Below, one piece after another: positions 54,415 to 61,672 of a stretch of DNA of 64,000 bases. The notes under the pieces were generated by a model. It was not told where the DNA came from. It made no database searches and saw only the letters and a list, made by a program, of their open reading frames with translations. The stretch's first letter is position 1. Every line of letters begins with the position of its first letter. This stretch comes from CAZHCA01 sp964530825 (GTDB lineage Bacteria; Bacteroidota; Bacteroidia; Chitinophagales; Saprospiraceae), in NCBI GenBank assembly GCA_964530825.1, contig CAZHCA010000014.1:1-64000 (forward strand), written 5' to 3'. A program made the translations under genes and the position numbers.

Positions 54415-55746
54415 GTGGAATTAAACGACTACGAAAGGCAGCGTTCCTTCGCCCCGAAGTGGATGTTTGCAATCGGTTTTGTACTTATTATTCTCGTTTT
54501 CATCTTCACGACCTTCCTTCCCGGTAATTCGAAACACCTGATGGCTTCCGTAGGTGACGCGGATAACCCGCATGAATTAGGAAGTTTCCCGGTATCCGTT
54601 CCGAATCTCCGATACGGTTTTGCGCTCGACACCTTTGCCGTACATTCCGATACCATTCGGTCAGGAGAATACCTGGGCACCATCCTGGCCAAAGCAGGCG
54701 TTGACTATCCTACCATCGATCGGATTGCCGAAAACGCCAAGGATGTTTTTGCCGTAAACAAGTTTCGGGTAAACCATCCTTACACGCTCCTAACCCTCGA
54801 TACGGCAACCGGGCCGGATTACTTTATTTACGAGCCGAACGTTTACGAATATGTTGTCTTTGAATTAAAAGACAGCCTCGAGGTACATCTCGAAGAGCGC
54901 CCCATCGAAATAACGGTCAGCACCTTAGGCGGGGCTATTCAAAGCTCCCTTTGGAATGCAATGGTTGGCCAGGGTGCCAGCTGGGAATTGGCCTCCAAAA
55001 TGGAGGATGCCCTGCAGTGGTCGGTCGACTTCCATCACCTGCAACAGGATGATGAATTCCGATTGATCTACGACGAGCATTACATAGACGGCCGTCTGGT
55101 AGGTGCCGGTCATGTACATGCGGCCCATTATAAAACCGGAGCGAAAGAATTTTACGCAATCTATTTCGAAGACACCAAAAATCCCGGCTACTACGACTTG
55201 GAGGGCCGTCCTATGAAAGGGGCGTTTCTGAAAGCTCCGGTTAAATACAGCCGCATTTCTTCTTACTACAACCCGAATCGCTTCCACCCGATCTTAAAGC
55301 GTCGGCGCCCCCACCTGGGTACCGATTATGCAGCTCCATATGGGACCCCTATCTACGCAGTGGGTAACGGGATCGTAATTGAAGCCTCCTATACCAAAGG
55401 AAATGGTAATTACGTAAAAATCAGGCACGATAAGACTCACATGACTCAGTACTTGCACATGCAGAAATTTGCCAAGGGAATTCGTCCTGGAGTCCCCGTG
55501 CGGCAAGGAGAAGTTATTGGGTATGTCGGTAGTACCGGACTAGCTACTGGGCCGCACGTTTGTTTCCGGTTTTGGAAAAACGGTCGCCAGGTGAATCACC
55601 TCAACCTCAATTTCCCACCGCCCGAGCCTTTGCCCGAAGCAGATATGCCAGCATTCGAGGTCAAGCGCGATAGTCTGTTAGCCCAACTACAAGAAGTAGA
55701 AATCGTACGGATCGAAGAAACCCCAAAGGAAGAACAACAGTTGTAG
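54415..55746 (+). CDS. M23-family metallopeptidase, membrane-anchored
   Basis: 443 residues from a GTG at 54415, which adds the basic residues before the single membrane helix (about 17-37); ATG 54463 would truncate that helix. The C-terminal LytM domain (about 275-400) cuts peptidoglycan cross-links. Zinc site residues His300 and Asp304 are in RPHLGTDYAAPYG; His348 is in TQYLHMQ. The second zinc motif, normally HxH, reads HVC (TGPHVCFRFWKNG) with Cys383 in the ligand position. The region 60-250 has an OapA-like layout. Likely periplasmic cell-wall hydrolase or a regulator of one. Confidence 0.9.
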   Translation: MELNDYERQRSFAPKWMFAIGFVLIILVFIFTTFLPGNSKHLMASVGDADNPHELGSFPVSVPNLRYGFALDTFAVHSDTIRSGEYLGTILAKAGVDYPTIDRIAENAKDVFAVNKFRVNHPYTLLTLDTATGPDYFIYEPNVYEYVVFELKDSLEVHLEERPIEITVSTLGGAIQSSLWNAMVGQGASWELASKMEDALQWSVDFHHLQQDDEFRLIYDEHYIDGRLVGAGHVHAAHYKTGAKEFYAIYFEDTKNPGYYDLEGRPMKGAFLKAPVKYSRISSYYNPNRFHPILKRRRPHLGTDYAAPYGTPIYAVGNGIVIEASYTKGNGNYVKIRHDKTHMTQYLHMQKFAKGIRPGVPVRQGEVIGYVGSTGLATGPHVCFRFWKNGRQVNHLNLNFPPPEPLPEADMPAFEVKRDSLLAQLQEVEIVRIEETPKEEQQL

Positions 55747-55837
55747 GGTGAAGTAAAAATTTTCTTGGCTAAAGAAGATTAGCACAGTCGGCACACCTCT
55801 TTTCTACCTAGGATAGTAGAGTGTAGGGAAACAAGCA

Positions 55838-56389
55838 TTAATTCCAAGTTACCTCGTCCGGTACCTGTGCAATCACGGTATAATTATTGCCTTTGTTATA
55901 CATCACTTCTTGCCAGAGGTTATCGGGCGGAGATTTGAAGAGGTAATTGGCATCCATGTCGGCCAGTATCCAGGAGCCACTATCCAATTCCTCCTCCAAC
56001 TGCCCCTCCGACCAACCGGAATAGCCTACGAAGAAGCGAATGTTTTCAGACTTTACCAAATCAGAGGCAATCAGGAACTTTAATTTTTCGAAATTACCGC
56101 CCCAATAAATGCCGGGGCACACTTTGATGCTCTCTTCCAAAAGATCGCCGAAATTGTGAACATAGTGGATCGTATCGGTTTGTACGGGCCCACCCATGAA
56201 AACCTCGGCCGAAAAGTCGGGAAAATCTTCGATGAGCTCTTTGATTTCGACTTCCAGTGGCCGATTCATAATGAAGCCCACGCTACCTTCAGCCCCATGG
56301 TCGCAAAGGAGTACCGCCGCCCGCTTGAAATTGGGATCCAGCATGAATGGTTCGGCGAGTAGTACTTTTCCGGTTTGTACGGCCTCCAT
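55838..56389 (-). CDS. YqgE/AlgH-family protein
   Basis: 183 residues matching the whole family: TGKVLLAEPFMLDPNFKRAAVLLCDHGAEGSVGFIMNRPL in pieces such as FMLDPNFKRAAVLLCDH and GSVGFIMNRPL, then MGGPVQTDTIHYVHN and FVGYSGWSEGQLEEEL. The family is widespread, with possible roles in redox or transcription; its activity is not settled. Start ATG 56389. It precedes fabD on the same strand, 33 bp away but on the far side of its stop, so it is the last gene of a minus-strand row with folE and fabD. Confidence 0.94.
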   Translation of the reverse strand: MEAVQTGKVLLAEPFMLDPNFKRAAVLLCDHGAEGSVGFIMNRPLEVEIKELIEDFPDFSAEVFMGGPVQTDTIHYVHNFGDLLEESIKVCPGIYWGGNFEKLKFLIASDLVKSENIRFFVGYSGWSEGQLEEELDSGSWILADMDANYLFKSPPDNLWQEVMYNKGNNYTVIAQVPDEVTWN

Positions 56390-56422
56390 AATAGCTTGAG
56401 TCTTTTTTCTAATAAACAGTTT

Positions 56423-57301
56423 CTACAGGCTGCTGGTCGGGAACTGGCGGTCGATTTTTTTCACAAAACCCTGCAGGGTCTTCCCGGTTCCGCCTACCTC
56501 GATGAATTCGGTTACGCCGTCGGCGATCATGTGCCGCATTGTTTGGGTCCACCGTACGGGCGCTGTCAATTGATCGATCAGGTTTTGTTCAATGATAGCG
56601 GGATCAGTTTGTGGCCGGGCATCGACATTCTGGTAAATGGGATACCTAGGCGCCCGAAAAGTGGTTTGCGCAATAGCCTGCTCTAGGTCTTCTTTTGCCG
56701 GTTGCATGAGGGGCGAGTGAAAAGCGCCGCCGACCGGTAGCATGATCGTGCGTTTCGCTCCGGCGGCTTTTAATCGCTCTACAGCCTGCTCTACGCCCAC
56801 AACCGAGCCCGAAATCACTAGTTGGCCCGGACAATTATAGTTGGCCGGCACTACCACCTCATCGATTTCGCGGCAGACGCGCTCCACGAGCTCATCTTCC
56901 AGGCCTAGAATGGCCGCCATGGTACTGGGGCTTTCCTCGCAGGCGCGCTGCATAGCCTGTGCTCGCTGCTGTACTAAGCGCAACCCGTCCTGAAAACTCA
57001 AGGCCCCAGCTGCTACTAGGGCAGAGAACTCGCCCAAGGAATGCCCAGCTACAGCCTGGGGCTGAAAGCGATCGCCGGCCAGCTCGGCCGTGACAATCGA
57101 GTGAAGAAAAACCGCAAGCTGCGTAACTTTGGTCTGCTTCAGGTCTTCGGCTGAACCCTCGAACATCACATCGGTAATCCGGAAACCGAGTAGCGCATTG
57201 GCCTCTTCGAAGCGGTCGCGCGCCACCGGCGAGGCATCGTAAAAATCTTTACCCATCCCTTCAAACTGGGAGGCTTGTCCAGGAAAAACGTAGGCTTTCA
57301 T
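56423..57301 (-). CDS. fabD: malonyl CoA-acyl carrier protein transacylase
   Basis: 292 residues from ATG 57301 (MKAYVFPGQASQFEGMG); the frame opens at 57352 without homology. It loads malonyl groups onto acyl carrier protein for fatty acid synthesis. The nucleophile is Ser88 in GHSLGEFSALVAAG, the malonate-binding Arg appears in the middle region, and the catalytic His is in GGAFHSPLM. Complete length. It follows folE on the same strand with 54 bp between them; other fab genes are absent. Confidence 0.96.
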   Translation of the reverse strand: MKAYVFPGQASQFEGMGKDFYDASPVARDRFEEANALLGFRITDVMFEGSAEDLKQTKVTQLAVFLHSIVTAELAGDRFQPQAVAGHSLGEFSALVAAGALSFQDGLRLVQQRAQAMQRACEESPSTMAAILGLEDELVERVCREIDEVVVPANYNCPGQLVISGSVVGVEQAVERLKAAGAKRTIMLPVGGAFHSPLMQPAKEDLEQAIAQTTFRAPRYPIYQNVDARPQTDPAIIEQNLIDQLTAPVRWTQTMRHMIADGVTEFIEVGGTGKTLQGFVKKIDRQFPTSSL

Positions 57302-57355
57302 ATCTGTTTCATTGGCAAATGGCAGCACGTTTAACAGCTGAATGCTGTCCACTGA

Positions 57356-57952
57356 TTACAATAATTTCCGGCCGATCAACGACAGGAACTCCTCACGCGT
57401 TTCGGCGCGTTGAAACTCTCCCGTGAAGGCCGAAGTTGTCGTGATCGAGTTTTGTTTCTGAACCCCGCGCATCATCATGCACATGTGGCGCGCCTCGACG
57501 ACAACGGCTACCCCAAGCGGCTTGAGCGTACGATCGATAGAATGCAAGATCTGATCTGTAAGGCGCTCCTGAACCTGCAAACGCCGCGCGAATACATCGA
57601 CCACGCGGGGCAGCTTACTCAAGCCCACAATATAACCGTTTGGGATGTAGGCAATATGGGCTTTGCCGAAAAAAGGCAGAATATGATGCTCGCACAGCGA
57701 GTAGAGCTCGATATCCTTTACCAAGACCATTTCGCTGTAATCCTCGCGGAACATAGCTGAACGAAGGATTTCTTCGGCACTCTGCTCATAACCTTGGGTG
57801 AGAAATTGCATGGCTTTAGCCGCCCGCTCCGGCGTCTTGACTAACCCCTCGCGCTCTGGATCTTCTCCTAATTCATCTAGGATCTGTTGATAGTGGTGGA
57901 GCAGTGTCGCGGTCACCCCTCGTTCGTATTCCTCCATTTTGTTGTATGACAT
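57356..57952 (-). CDS. folE: GTP cyclohydrolase I
   Basis: 198 residues from ATG 57952, chosen because the frame continues upstream to 58099 with no family match. It makes dihydroneopterin triphosphate from GTP for folate or pterin synthesis. Zinc and catalytic residues are visible in LYSLCEHHILPFFGKAHIAY and ARHMCMMMRGVQK, and the GLSKLPRVVD and LQVQERLT stretches are typical. Normal length for the family. First gene in the minus-strand row folE, fabD, yqgE-like. Confidence 0.96.
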   Translation of the reverse strand: MSYNKMEEYERGVTATLLHHYQQILDELGEDPEREGLVKTPERAAKAMQFLTQGYEQSAEEILRSAMFREDYSEMVLVKDIELYSLCEHHILPFFGKAHIAYIPNGYIVGLSKLPRVVDVFARRLQVQERLTDQILHSIDRTLKPLGVAVVVEARHMCMMMRGVQKQNSITTTSAFTGEFQRAETREEFLSLIGRKLL

Positions 57953-58247
57953 TCGACCTGGTTTAGAAGCAATATTAGTAAAACCGAAACACATAGCGTA
58001 AACCCTTCGACAAGGGTTGGGTTGACCAATTCGTATATTTTGTTCGTTACCGCTTTCGTAAGCCCAAGAGATCAATGCTGGGCAAGGCGGTGTTTTCACC
58101 CCACGCTTTGCTCCCTTTACGGAAAGGAAATGCAGTAGGCCAGAGCTTTCTCCTTCACACCCCTACTGTCCATCTCCTTTTCAGTATCCTTTATCTAATT
58201 AATTGTTAATTTCCTGACCTGCTGTTTTACTTGCGTAGATTGGAACT

Positions 58248-59309
58248 ATGGACAGAGGTATTTCAAAATCCTTTGGGGATCGCATCATCGATTTTTTGAC
58301 GAACCGTGGTGTCTACCACGTTTTGTTTTGGCTGGCGCTACTGCTCATCCTTACCGTACTGGAGGGAACCGATCAGGGGCTTTGGTTTACCCTGACCAAT
58401 GAGCTGATCAATCTTTTCTTTTACGGTATTATCGTTTACTTCAATCTGTTTTACCTCATCCCCAATTACCTGAACCAAAAGCGCTTTCTAACCTATGGTG
58501 TACTTTTGGTGCTGTCGGCCATTATCATTACTCCGCTAAAGGTGTTGGTGATGTATTTCAAGTTCACCGGCGACTCAAGCCTCCAGGCCGAACTCTTGCA
58601 CAACCAACATGCCTATTTCTTGATCACGTTCCTGATCGCTGGCGCTTCTACCCTATTTAAAATCGTTACCGATTGGTTGCGTTACCTGCGAGAAAAACAA
58701 GAAATCGAAACCGAGACTATGCAGACTGAGCTGCGTTTCCTCAAGTCGCAGATCAACCCCCATTTTTTATTTAACACCTTAAATAACCTCTACGCCTTAA
58801 CTTTAAAAAAGGACGACCGTGCGCCGGAAATTGTGATCAAACTATCGGAAATGATGCGCTACATGCTATACGAGTGTAACGAGAAAAAAGTGCTGCTTCG
58901 TAAAGAGGTACATTACCTAAAAAACTACATTGATCTGGAGCAACTTCGCCAGGGTAAAAATGTAGACGTTAACTTTACTGTACGAGGACATATTACCGAC
59001 CAAAAAGTAGCGCCCTTGCTATTTATTACCTTCCTGGAAAACAGTTTTAAGCATGGGCTCAATAACCAACTTGATCATGGGTTTGTAAATATTGAAATTA
59101 CGGTCGACGGCAAGGATCTTCATTTTTTTATAGAAAACAGTAAGCCGGCAAGTATCGACCAACCCCGCAATCCGAATCGGCGGTCGGGCGGTATCGGGCT
59201 AGTCAATGTGCACCGCCGACTTAACTTGCTTTATCCGCAGCGCTACGAGATGCGCATCGATGATACCCCAAATACGTACGCAGTAGATTTATCCTTAGAA
59301 CTCGATTAA
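58248..59309 (+). CDS. LytS-type sensor histidine kinase
   Basis: 353 residues. Four hydrophobic helices (about 22-140) precede a cytoplasmic His_kinase domain with the phospho-accepting His172 in SQINPHFLFNTLNNLYAL, and a HATPase domain (ITFLENSFKHGLNNQ as N box, RSGGIGLVNVHRRL as G box). This is the short Bacteroidota form, with no large extracellular sensor, so the input is probably membrane-related. The response regulator follows 11 bp downstream; together they form a two-component system. Confidence 0.93.
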   Translation: MDRGISKSFGDRIIDFLTNRGVYHVLFWLALLLILTVLEGTDQGLWFTLTNELINLFFYGIIVYFNLFYLIPNYLNQKRFLTYGVLLVLSAIIITPLKVLVMYFKFTGDSSLQAELLHNQHAYFLITFLIAGASTLFKIVTDWLRYLREKQEIETETMQTELRFLKSQINPHFLFNTLNNLYALTLKKDDRAPEIVIKLSEMMRYMLYECNEKKVLLRKEVHYLKNYIDLEQLRQGKNVDVNFTVRGHITDQKVAPLLFITFLENSFKHGLNNQLDHGFVNIEITVDGKDLHFFIENSKPASIDQPRNPNRRSGGIGLVNVHRRLNLLYPQRYEMRIDDTPNTYAVDLSLELD

Positions 59310-59320
59310 AAACAACATTT

Positions 59321-60067
59321 ATGGTCAATGTAATCATTGTCGACGACGAACCTTTAGCACAAGACGTGCTAGAGACTTACATCGCAAAAATACCTGAACT
59401 TAAATTGGTCGCCAAATGCAGCAATGCCCTGGAAGCCAATGAAGCGCTCAAACAGGACGAAATTGATTTGATGTTTCTCGACATCCAGATGCCCCAATTG
59501 ACCGGCATTGACTTTCTTAAGACGCTGGTCAAACCGCCCCTGGTCATCTTCACCACGGCCTACCCCAATTATGCAATTGAAGGTTTTGAACTCAATGCCC
59601 TCGACTATTTGCTCAAACCCATTTCCCTCGAGCGCTTTATGAAGGCCGTCAACAAGGCTTTGGAGCAAATCGAATTGCAAAACCGCGAAGGCGGCATTAC
59701 GGGAGCTGCTAGTGGGCCCTCCGTAGCCGAGGAGGATCCGGATTTTATCTTCGTAAAGGCAGATAAAAAACTGGTCAAAATCAATTATGATGATATTCTC
59801 TACATTGAGGGGTTGAAAGACTATGTCATCATCCGAATGGACGAATCGCGGGTAATTACTTTGCAAACCATGAAAAGCCTTGAAGATAAGCTCCCTTCCG
59901 ATCGATTTAAGCGTATACACCGCAGCTACATCATTAACCTGGACCGTATCAACGCCATTGTGGGCAACATGGTAGAAGTGTTGGAGAAAAAGCAGGCCAA
60001 GCACTTGCCCATCGGAAAAAATTACCGCGAGGAGTTATTGGAGATCGTCAATAAGAACCGGTTGTAG
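59321..60067 (+). CDS. LytTR-family response regulator
   Basis: 248 residues. The receiver domain (1-120) has the acidic pocket VDDEPLA, the phospho-acceptor Asp54 (LMFLDIQMPQLTG), and the switch residues TTAYPNYAIEGFE with a C-terminal Lys in LLKPISLERF. The C-terminal LytTR DNA-binding domain (about 145-248) starts FIFVKADKKLVKINYDDILYIEG and ends FKRIHRSYIINLDRI, GKNYREELLEIV. It receives phosphate from the adjacent kinase and binds target promoters as a dimer. Confidence 0.95.
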   Translation: MVNVIIVDDEPLAQDVLETYIAKIPELKLVAKCSNALEANEALKQDEIDLMFLDIQMPQLTGIDFLKTLVKPPLVIFTTAYPNYAIEGFELNALDYLLKPISLERFMKAVNKALEQIELQNREGGITGAASGPSVAEEDPDFIFVKADKKLVKINYDDILYIEGLKDYVIIRMDESRVITLQTMKSLEDKLPSDRFKRIHRSYIINLDRINAIVGNMVEVLEKKQAKHLPIGKNYREELLEIVNKNRL

Positions 60068-60124
60068 AGAGACCGCTTACTTCGGCTGCACTCTGTAAGC
60101 TGGAGAGGGGTAATCATTTTGGGG

Positions 60125-61003
60125 TTACCGCACGTAGTGATTTAAAATTCGTTCTACCGTGGGGAGGTATCCTTGTCCGAATAGATTGACGTGTACCAAC
60201 AGATAGTACAATTGGTACAGTTCGACGCGTTCTTCGAAGCCCGGCGTTAGTGGATAGACTTCCTGGTAGGTTTGGTAGAAAGCTTTGCCGAACTGCCCGA
60301 ATAGCATGCTCATACCTAGATCGAGTTCGCGGTGGGCGAAGGCCACGGCCGGATCAATCAAGACGGCCTCGCCTTCTGGAGTCGCAAAGATATTCCCACT
60401 CCACAAGTCACCGTGGATGAGAGCGGGTGGTTCGTTCGGAAGTAGATCCGTCGATTGCCGGTACAGTTTATCGAGTTGCCGGAGGTGGTGGTCATGCAGC
60501 AACCCTCGGTCGGCAGCCATTTTTGCCTGTGGCTGCAAGCGCTCGCGCACGTAGAAGGTAGGAAAATCTGGAGCGGGCCGATTGGATTGAGTTAGGGTGC
60601 CAATAAAGTTGTCGGTGTCCAGGCCAAATTGTTCGCGGGTATGCTGGTGAATAAGCGCCAGGCCATGTCCAAGCTTTCGCCATTCGGCGGCCGACGGCCG
60701 GGTTTCTTCCAGGTATTCAAGCAGAAGGAAAGCCCCATCGGCAGTAGACTCAACGGCTATCACATCGGGGATTTTCAGGGCGCTGGGTGTGCGCAAAAGT
60801 TGTAATCCATGCACCTCGGCACGCAACATAGCCTCAGCCTGACCGGATAGATTGAACTTGAGAAAGAACCGCTCCCCATTTTCAGTTATTAACAGCCGAG
60901 CTTCATTGATATCACCTCCGCTAAGGCTAGACACGCGAAGTGAACCGGTGGAAAGAATTTCCTGACAACGCTGAAAAATAACGGGGGGCAGCAAGGAGAA
61001 CAT
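60125..61003 (-). CDS. fructosamine kinase family protein
   Basis: 292 residues with the kinase fold: the ATP-binding GGDINEARLLITENGERFFLKFN and the catalytic loop ALIHGDLWSGNIFATPEG, followed by the metal-binding LIDPAVAFAHRELDLGM. Such enzymes phosphorylate fructosamines on glycated proteins or free sugars, helping to remove them. Start ATG 61003. The convergent two-component regulator ends 58 bp away. The start lies 17 bp after the T-tract of the first box-hairpin unit. Confidence 0.93.
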   Translation of the reverse strand: MFSLLPPVIFQRCQEILSTGSLRVSSLSGGDINEARLLITENGERFFLKFNLSGQAEAMLRAEVHGLQLLRTPSALKIPDVIAVESTADGAFLLLEYLEETRPSAAEWRKLGHGLALIHQHTREQFGLDTDNFIGTLTQSNRPAPDFPTFYVRERLQPQAKMAADRGLLHDHHLRQLDKLYRQSTDLLPNEPPALIHGDLWSGNIFATPEGEAVLIDPAVAFAHRELDLGMSMLFGQFGKAFYQTYQEVYPLTPGFEERVELYQLYYLLVHVNLFGQGYLPTVERILNHYVR

Positions 61004-61023
61004 AAAAAGTAGTACCTAAAAGT

Positions 61024-61084
61024 AAAAAGCCGTCTCCACAGATGGAAACGGCTCAGCACAATAAATTATAATCCCATGAACATA
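61024..61084 (-). repeat. box-hairpin unit A
   Basis: Minus-strand box containing TTCATGGGATTATAAT (complement of 61065-61080), then nine bases, then the hairpin AGCCGT...ACGGCT (61028-61053, stem interrupted by a bulge) and a T-tract (A at 61024-61028 on the plus strand). A 25-bp copy of the sequence upstream of this unit (61079-61103) also occurs after unit B's hairpin (61147-61171). Confidence 0.6.
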
Positions 61085-61154
61085 TCCAAAAGAATAAGTT
61101 GTCGAGGCTAATACTTCTTACATCTTCTAATCAAGCGAAATCATTTAACATACC

Positions 61155-61224
61155 AAAAGAACAAGTCGTCCTAACCAAGAGTGGGACGACCCGCTCTTAA
61201 CAAATCATAATCCCATGAATGTAT
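61155..61224 (-). repeat. box-hairpin unit B
   Basis: Minus-strand box TTCATGGGATTATGAT (61205-61220), eleven bases, then the hairpin GTCGTCC...GGACGAC (61165-61190). The tail TTGTTCTTTT is a weak T-tract. Confidence 0.6.
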
Positions 61225-61355
61225 TTTTTATAATAAGCCTTGCGGCTTTTTCTAAGCTACCTTTATTGCCTTTGCATACTACAAATATTCTCATTCTCTG
61301 GAGATAATACAAAAACAAAAATCAGCTAATGTGAATAAATTGTTAAAATAAAAAA

Positions 61356-61390
61356 TTTACTAAATACCTCATTGCGTGGCATTTAGTAAA
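61356..61390 (-). terminator. AT-rich hairpin with T-tract
   Basis: TTTACTAAAT (61356-61365) and ATTTAGTAAA (61381-61390) pair perfectly over 10 bp. On the minus strand TTTTTTATTTT follows, so it would work as a terminator there, between units C and B. Confidence 0.55.
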
Positions 61391-61481
61391 AAAAGTCAAA
61401 AGTTTTGTGAAAAAAAGCTTAACAAACTCGATTAAATCCGGGTAAAAAACGGCGATGGTGAGGCACCCATCCGGTAGCTAT

Positions 61482-61543
61482 AAAAAAAGAAAGCCGCACC
61501 GAAGCGCGACTCACCAGCAATGATTATAATTCCACGAATGTAG
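61482..61543 (-). repeat. box-hairpin unit C
   Basis: Minus-strand box TTCGTGGAATTATAAT (61524-61539, two changes from units A and B), eleven bases, then the hairpin GTCGCGC-TTCG-GTGCGGC (61493-61510) with a UUCG tetraloop, then TTTCTTTTTTT. It lies 130 bp after the stop of the large T9SS gene. Confidence 0.65.
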
Positions 61544-61672
61544 ATGCAAAACAACGATTTACATCTAGACTAGCGATGTTACATCATTTTTTCAATAATA
61601 AAAAATATTTCACTGTTTTTTCCTTCTGCGATTACAATGAGCAGCATGAGGTCACTTCACCGGACCCGCTCT

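Larger units (their letters stand above)
61004..61672. other. gene-free AT-rich region with repeated box-hairpin units
   Basis: 669 bp with no credible gene. It contains three tandem copies of a conserved box and a downstream GC hairpin, all oriented on the minus strand, plus an AT-rich hairpin and a short GC hairpin at 61235-61252 (AAGCC-ttgc-GGCTT). The copies are listed separately. Confidence 0.7.

Noticed and set aside
59369..60004. 211-codon frame antisense to the LytTR regulator
   Set aside because: It lies wholly opposite a well-supported gene and mirrors its codon pattern.
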